Part shown: positions 59,987-64,000 of the stretch, in pieces
Layout: every line of letters starts with the position of its first letter
Position numbering within the stretch: the first letter of the stretch is position 1
Assembly (NCBI RefSeq): GCF_001423105.1
Contig: NZ_LMNV01000002.1
Location: forward strand, 2,095,461-2,159,460
Direction of reading: 5' to 3'
Source of the DNA: Frondihabitans sp. Leaf304
GTDB lineage: Bacteria; Actinomycetota; Actinomycetes; Actinomycetales; Microbacteriaceae
DNA length: 64,000 bases
Program-made: the position numbers and the translations under genes
The notes under the pieces: generated by a model
Databases searched by the model: none
Seen by the model: only the letters and a program-made list of their open reading frames with translations
Told to the model about the DNA's origin: nothing

Positions 59987-61213
59987 TTACAGCGCCTTCT
60001 CCTCGATCCCCCACGGCGAGCCATAGCCCTCGGGCGCATCGGCGGCGAGCAGCGACAGGAACGGCCGCGCGTCGAATGCCTCGGGCCCGAGCACGCCGGC
60101 CCCCGACCACACCCCGGTCGCCAGCAGCTCGAGCGCGATCACCGGGTTGATCGCCGTCTGCCAGACGACGGCCTGCGACGAGTACTCCGCCATCGTCTGC
60201 TCGTTGTCGGCCACGTGGTACAGGTAGGTCGAGCGCGGCTTGCCGTCTTTGCCGGTGCCCTTCACCCACACACCCGCGCAGGTCTTGCCGCTCATCTTGT
60301 CGCCGAGGGTCGCAGGATCCGGCAACCCGGCAGCCACCACATCGCGCGGCGCCACCTTCACTCCCTTGACCTCCAGCGGCTCGGTCTTGTCCAGGCCCAG
60401 CATATGCAAAGTCTTGAGCACCTCGATGAACTCGTTGCCGAGGCCGTACTTGAACGTCACCTTCTTCGCCTTGGTCCACCGCGGCATCAGGAGCACCTCT
60501 TCGTGCTCGACGTTGACGCACTCCACTGGCCCGATGCCGTCGGGGAAGTCGAAGACTTCGGGCTCGGAGAACGGCGCCGTGGTGTACCATCCGCGTTCCT
60601 TTTCGAACACCACTGGCGGGTTGAGGCACTCTTCGATGGTGGTCCAGATCGAGAAAGAGGGGGCGAAGTCGTAGCCCTCGACGACGAGGTTCGCCCCGTC
60701 GCGCACGCCGAGTTCGTCGATCTCGCTGAAGAGCTCGTCTTCGGCGTAGCGCGCGAAGACGTCCGAGAGACCGGGCTCGACGCCGATGCCCACGACAGCC
60801 AGCGCTCCCTTGCCTGCCCAGTCGGACGCCACGGCGAACTGGTCGTCTCCGAGCTTCTTGCCGGTCTGGGTGTGCGGGTCGGTCGGGTGCGGTGTCGACA
60901 GGCTCATTGCCATGTCGAGGTAGGTCGCACCGGCCTCGAAGCAGCCGTCGAAGATCGGCATGACGAAGCGCGGGTCAACCGCGTTCAGCACGTGCGTGAT
61001 CTCGTGCGCGCGGATGAGCTCGGCGACCGAGGCGGCCGACGAGGCGTCGACCTGGGCGGCGACGAGACGCGTGTCAGCGACGGCGGCGACCAGAGCGGTC
61101 GGGCGGGCGGGGTCGTAGTCAGCGACCACGAGCGTGTCGAAGAAGTCGCGGCGCACGGCGATGCGCACGGCGGCGGAGCCGACGCCGCCGGCGCCGATGA
61201 TGAGGATCTTCAT
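59987..61213 (-). CDS. saccharopine-dehydrogenase-like oxidoreductase
   Basis: The 408-residue enzyme has an N-terminal Rossmann fold (MKILIIGAGGVGSAAVRIAV) and a C-terminal domain with GIGVEPGLSDVFARYAED and YTTAPFSEPEVFDFPDGIG. Relatives include saccharopine dehydrogenase, carboxynorspermidine synthase and lysine-6-dehydrogenase. The exact substrate cannot be read from the sequence. It starts six bases after the stop of an APC-type permease gene, so the enzyme probably acts on the amino acid or polyamine that the permease imports. Confidence 0.85.
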   Translation of the reverse strand: MKILIIGAGGVGSAAVRIAVRRDFFDTLVVADYDPARPTALVAAVADTRLVAAQVDASSAASVAELIRAHEITHVLNAVDPRFVMPIFDGCFEAGATYLDMAMSLSTPHPTDPHTQTGKKLGDDQFAVASDWAGKGALAVVGIGVEPGLSDVFARYAEDELFSEIDELGVRDGANLVVEGYDFAPSFSIWTTIEECLNPPVVFEKERGWYTTAPFSEPEVFDFPDGIGPVECVNVEHEEVLLMPRWTKAKKVTFKYGLGNEFIEVLKTLHMLGLDKTEPLEVKGVKVAPRDVVAAGLPDPATLGDKMSGKTCAGVWVKGTGKDGKPRSTYLYHVADNEQTMAEYSSQAVVWQTAINPVIALELLATGVWSGAGVLGPEAFDARPFLSLLAADAPEGYGSPWGIEEKAL

Positions 61214-61219
61214 GAGGAG

Positions 61220-63001
61220 CTAGGGCCGTTCGTTGGAGTCGGATGGATCGGAGGGGCTGGTGGGAACGTTCGGCGACGCCGGCGCGACACCGGTGCGACG
61301 GGTGCCGCGAACTCGCTTGCCGGTCTCGGTGTCGATCGCGATCGCTCCGGTGGGCAGGTTCGACAGGTCGGAGGCGACGACGGTCGGAAAGTATCCCGAG
61401 TCGGGCAGACCGAAGTTCGCGACGACACCCTCCCCGGGGGCGAGCACGTAGTCGCTGCGCTTGACGAGTGTTTCGCCGCGGAAGAACTCGGGCCGGCGCC
61501 ACCTCCAGAGCAGCATCAACACCACTCCGACGAGGAGGCCCCCGATGCCGACGACCGCCTGCGCACCAATTCCGATGATGGTGATGTTCTTGCCGTCGGC
61601 GTCGGTCAGCCAGTCGGGAGCGGCAAAGGCGTAGACCCCGTAGACGAAGACACCGAGCAGCGACAGTCCGCCGAGCAGGGGGAAGAGACCGCGCATGATG
61701 AAGTTCCGCGGCGAGGTGAAGAGCGTCCTGCGGTAGTACCAGACGCAGGCGAAGCCGGTGAGGCCGTAGTAGAAGGCGATCATCAGGCCGATCGAGCCGA
61801 TCAGGGCGCTGAGCAGGTCGACGCTGATCAGAGTGAAGATCAGGTAGAAGGCCACCGAGACGATGCCCATGCCGATGGTCGACCAGGTCGGGGTGAGGTA
61901 CTTCGGGTGGATTCGGGCGAACTGCTCGGGCAGGGCCTTGTAGACCGCCATCGAGAGCGAGGTGCGCGCGGTCGGCAGAATGGTCGTCTGCGTCGAGGCC
62001 GAGGCGCTGGTGAGGATCGAGAAGCCGAGGAGCGCCATCAGGATCGAGCCCACCGCTCCTCCCCCGAACAGCGCCGGCCCGACCGACGAGAAGACGTCCA
62101 GCGCGTTGTCGGCGTTGGCGAGGCCGATGCCCTGGTCGCCCACTCCGGCGAACGCGATGGTGGCCACGGCGACCAGCACATAGGTCACGAGCAGGAGCAC
62201 CGTCGAGATGATGGCCGCGCGACCCGGCGTCTTCTCGGGATCCTTGGTCTCTTCGTTGATCGAGACCGCGGTGTCCCAACCCCAATAGATGAAAATCGCC
62301 GTGAGCATCGCGGGGGCGATGGTGCCCGGGCCGAGCGTGAACGGGTTCAACCAGTCGAGCGACGGCGTCAGCGAGTACGACTCGGCGTTGCCGGAGTAGA
62401 CGCGGACGAGCGCGAAGACGGCGAAGAAGATGAGGATGATCACCTCGAACGCCAGCAGGAAGTACTGCAGCCGCGCCGAGATCTCGATGCCGCGGTAGCA
62501 GATGTACGTCATGACGACGATCCAGGCGATGCCCGCGGCGGTCGACCAGAACACGTTGCTCGACAGGGCGGCGACGGCCGGCAGCCCGAAGCTGCCGACG
62601 AACGTGAACGAATACGAGCCGGCGATCGAGGCGAGGTTCGCCATGACGATCACGTCGGCCACGATGATCCCCCAGCCACCCATCCAGCCGGTGATCGGGC
62701 CGAAGGCCCGCGACGCCCAGGTGAAGGTCGTGCCGCAGTCGGGCTCGGCCTTGTTGAGCTCCTGATAGGCGACGGCGATGAGATACATCGGCACGAACGC
62801 CAGCAGGATGATGCCCGGCGCGTGCACACCCGCGACGAGCGTGCCGCCGATGACGATGAACCCGAGGCTCGCCGCGAGGCTGTACGCCGGGGCGGTCGAT
62901 GCGATGCCGACGACCACGCTCGAGACGAGGCCGAGCGATCCGCCCTTGAGCCCCTTGGTGTCGACGGGCTGCGTCGTCGTCGTCGTGGTCGGTGTGGTCA
63001 T
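61220..63001 (-). CDS. APC-superfamily amino acid/polyamine permease
   Basis: The 593-residue transporter has twelve helices plus C-terminal additions. GSLGLVSSVVVGIASTAPAY in helix 1 and WGIIVADVIVMANLASIAGS are typical. A cytoplasmic C-terminal tail of about 110 residues with RGETLVKRSDYVLAPGEGVV follows. I use the ATG at 63001 because GGAG lies six bases upstream; the ATG at 63013 is an alternative. A Thr-rich N-terminus (TTPTTTTTTQP) precedes helix 1. Together with the downstream dehydrogenase it forms an uptake and oxidation pair, possibly controlled by the TetR gene upstream. Confidence 0.88.
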   Translation of the reverse strand: MTTPTTTTTTQPVDTKGLKGGSLGLVSSVVVGIASTAPAYSLAASLGFIVIGGTLVAGVHAPGIILLAFVPMYLIAVAYQELNKAEPDCGTTFTWASRAFGPITGWMGGWGIIVADVIVMANLASIAGSYSFTFVGSFGLPAVAALSSNVFWSTAAGIAWIVVMTYICYRGIEISARLQYFLLAFEVIILIFFAVFALVRVYSGNAESYSLTPSLDWLNPFTLGPGTIAPAMLTAIFIYWGWDTAVSINEETKDPEKTPGRAAIISTVLLLVTYVLVAVATIAFAGVGDQGIGLANADNALDVFSSVGPALFGGGAVGSILMALLGFSILTSASASTQTTILPTARTSLSMAVYKALPEQFARIHPKYLTPTWSTIGMGIVSVAFYLIFTLISVDLLSALIGSIGLMIAFYYGLTGFACVWYYRRTLFTSPRNFIMRGLFPLLGGLSLLGVFVYGVYAFAAPDWLTDADGKNITIIGIGAQAVVGIGGLLVGVVLMLLWRWRRPEFFRGETLVKRSDYVLAPGEGVVANFGLPDSGYFPTVVASDLSNLPTGAIAIDTETGKRVRGTRRTGVAPASPNVPTSPSDPSDSNERP

Positions 63002-63180
63002 GGGAGTCTCCATCACGGTGCGGGAACAGCAGCGGGAAGAACGGGTTGGCCTACCCAATCGTTAGACGCCAGAGACCGTCAATGCCGTTCCGTCGCACTC
63101 GGGCGGTGCTCGGCGACGTTCTGGCACCCCGGAGACGATCGAGGCACCCGCGCACACACGAGTCAGAGCTAGAGCAAGAG

Positions 63181-63792
63181 CTAGAGCGAACCCGCAGCCA
63201 ACCCCAGCGACACCTCGAGCGTCCGCCGCATGAGGTGCGAGCGCTCGGCGGGAGTGCGGTAGTCGACGAGCGAGTAGGCCGTGATGGAGTCGATCAGGGC
63301 CAAGAACTGCAGGGCGACGAGGTCGGAGTCGGATCCTTCGAATTCGCGCCCATCCATGCCGCGACGCACGACCGAGCAGATCAGCTCGTGCCAGGCGGTC
63401 ATGTTGTCGCGGGCGGCGCGGGCGAGGGCGACGTTGTGGCGGCCCATCGACCAGGCGTCGGCCCAGACGGAGTTGAAGTTGCCGTGCGTGTCTTCGAGCA
63501 GGCTGCCGACGAGGAGGCGGAGGGCTCCGAGTGCCGAGTCGGAACCGGCGATGTCGCGCCTCGCCTCGTTGAGCTCGATCTCGGCGAGCTCTTCGAACGT
63601 GCGGGCGACGAGCGCGGTCATCGACGGCTCGTGCGCGGCGATGTCACCCGGGCTCAGACCGGCCGTCGATGCGAGGCGTCGAAGCGTGATGCCCGACAGG
63701 CCGAACGAGAAGGCGATCGTGCGCGCGGCAGCGTCGATCTCGGCGTGGCGCCCGTGGGGGCCATCCTGTGCGAACGGGTCGCTGGTCGACAT
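63181..63792 (-). CDS. TetR-family transcriptional regulator
   Basis: The 203-residue regulator starts at ATG 63792, where a TAGGAT hexamer lies seven bases upstream (leaderless). The N-terminal helix-turn-helix (about 20-65: IDAAARTIAFSFGLSGITLR and LASTAGLSPGDIAAH) is somewhat divergent from the consensus. The helical ligand domain (about 75-200) includes DTHGNFNSVWADAWSMGRHN. It lies 180 bases upstream of the APC permease gene on the same strand, so control of that operon is likely but not shown. Confidence 0.82.
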   Translation of the reverse strand: MSTSDPFAQDGPHGRHAEIDAAARTIAFSFGLSGITLRRLASTAGLSPGDIAAHEPSMTALVARTFEELAEIELNEARRDIAGSDSALGALRLLVGSLLEDTHGNFNSVWADAWSMGRHNVALARAARDNMTAWHELICSVVRRGMDGREFEGSDSDLVALQFLALIDSITAYSLVDYRTPAERSHLMRRTLEVSLGLAAGSL

Positions 63793-63799
63793 GAGGATG

Positions 63800-63805
63800 A
63801 TCCTA
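63800..63805 (-). promoter_or_regulatory. -10 hexamer of a leaderless promoter (TetR gene)
   Basis: On the minus strand TAGGAT is followed by seven bases and the ATG at 63792. Confidence 0.5.
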
Positions 63806-64000
63806 GAGGGAGCGCGGGCCTGCCTCACCCCCCAGTCCTCGTGCGACCCAGACGTGGGGTCACTCACGAAGTCGACCGCTCAGGATCCTGCCCGCCGCCG
63901 CGCCGCGCCGCGACCGGGTAGGGGCAACAGTGCCTCTCGATATGCCCCGCCGCCCTCCACTACGTTTGCGCCACCCCACCTCCCGCTGGGGCTTCACTTC

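Noticed and set aside
59969-63172. A 1067-codon frame on the plus strand
   Set aside because: It is antisense to the saccharopine-dehydrogenase-like and APC permease genes, and its composition (Arg/Glu/Asp/Gly/His) is typical of antisense frames in GC-rich DNA.

Overview
The window looks like chromosome of a high-GC actinobacterium, most likely a plant- or litter-associated Microbacteriaceae. Reasons: very GC-rich coding sequence, many GTG starts, frequent leaderless starts (TAnnnT, six bases, then the start codon), LacI-controlled sugar importers next to plant-polymer glycosidases, and a DtxR-type iron box. This is inferred from gene content only.

Layout. 0-10.3 kb is an accessory region beginning at a tRNA-Gly(CCC). 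It holds two small lipoproteins, three decayed genes (DUF5655-like, DUF6998-like, truncated NERD-like), a lower-GC helicase-less Type ISP-like restriction-modification enzyme, an alpha/beta hydrolase, and a protein joining an EVE-like modified-base reader to a PD-(D/E)xK-like nuclease. 10.3-17.7 kb carries two FtsX/MacB-type ABC modules on opposite strands. Between them lie a DUF6518-like membrane protein and a small secreted protein of unknown family. 17.7-25.9 kb is a LacI-controlled arabinoside locus: binding protein, two permeases, GH127 beta-L-arabinofuranosidase and a secreted GH-A-type hydrolase with a C-terminal carbohydrate-binding module. An aldo/keto reductase and an XRE/MmyB regulator follow.

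28.6-35.7 kb is a second sugar locus read leftward: LacI, binding protein, two permeases, amylosucrase and a membrane-anchored protein. 35.9-42.4 kb has a NarL-type two-component system, a DedA protein, an MFS exporter, an MT0933-like antitoxin and a ChaA-type antiporter. 42.4-46.7 kb has an Asp/Glu/hydantoin racemase coupled to an NCS1 transporter, a divergent XRE-cupin regulator and a PanE-like reductase. 47-52.9 kb has an MpaB-type oxygenase, a GH6 cellulase, an AbiEi/DUF559-like protein, a divergent ClC, a DUF4383 protein and a heme oxygenase homologue behind an iron box. 53-64 kb has a PIF1-like helicase, an anchored protein, a NatAB-type exporter, a DUF6314-like protein, a duplicated secreted acid phosphatase, a saccharopine-dehydrogenase-like enzyme with an APC permease, and a TetR regulator.

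The most unusual items are a dispersed family of eight 78-90 bp inverted-repeat elements with ends GGCAATTCAGGCCATA / TATGGCCTGAATTGCC (one copy forms the 3' end of a coding sequence); the EVE-nuclease fusion; the secreted protein between two MacB-like exporters; the heme oxygenase homologue without the proximal histidine; and the heptamer AGGATCC, common elsewhere but not seen between about 0.92 and 10.3 kb.
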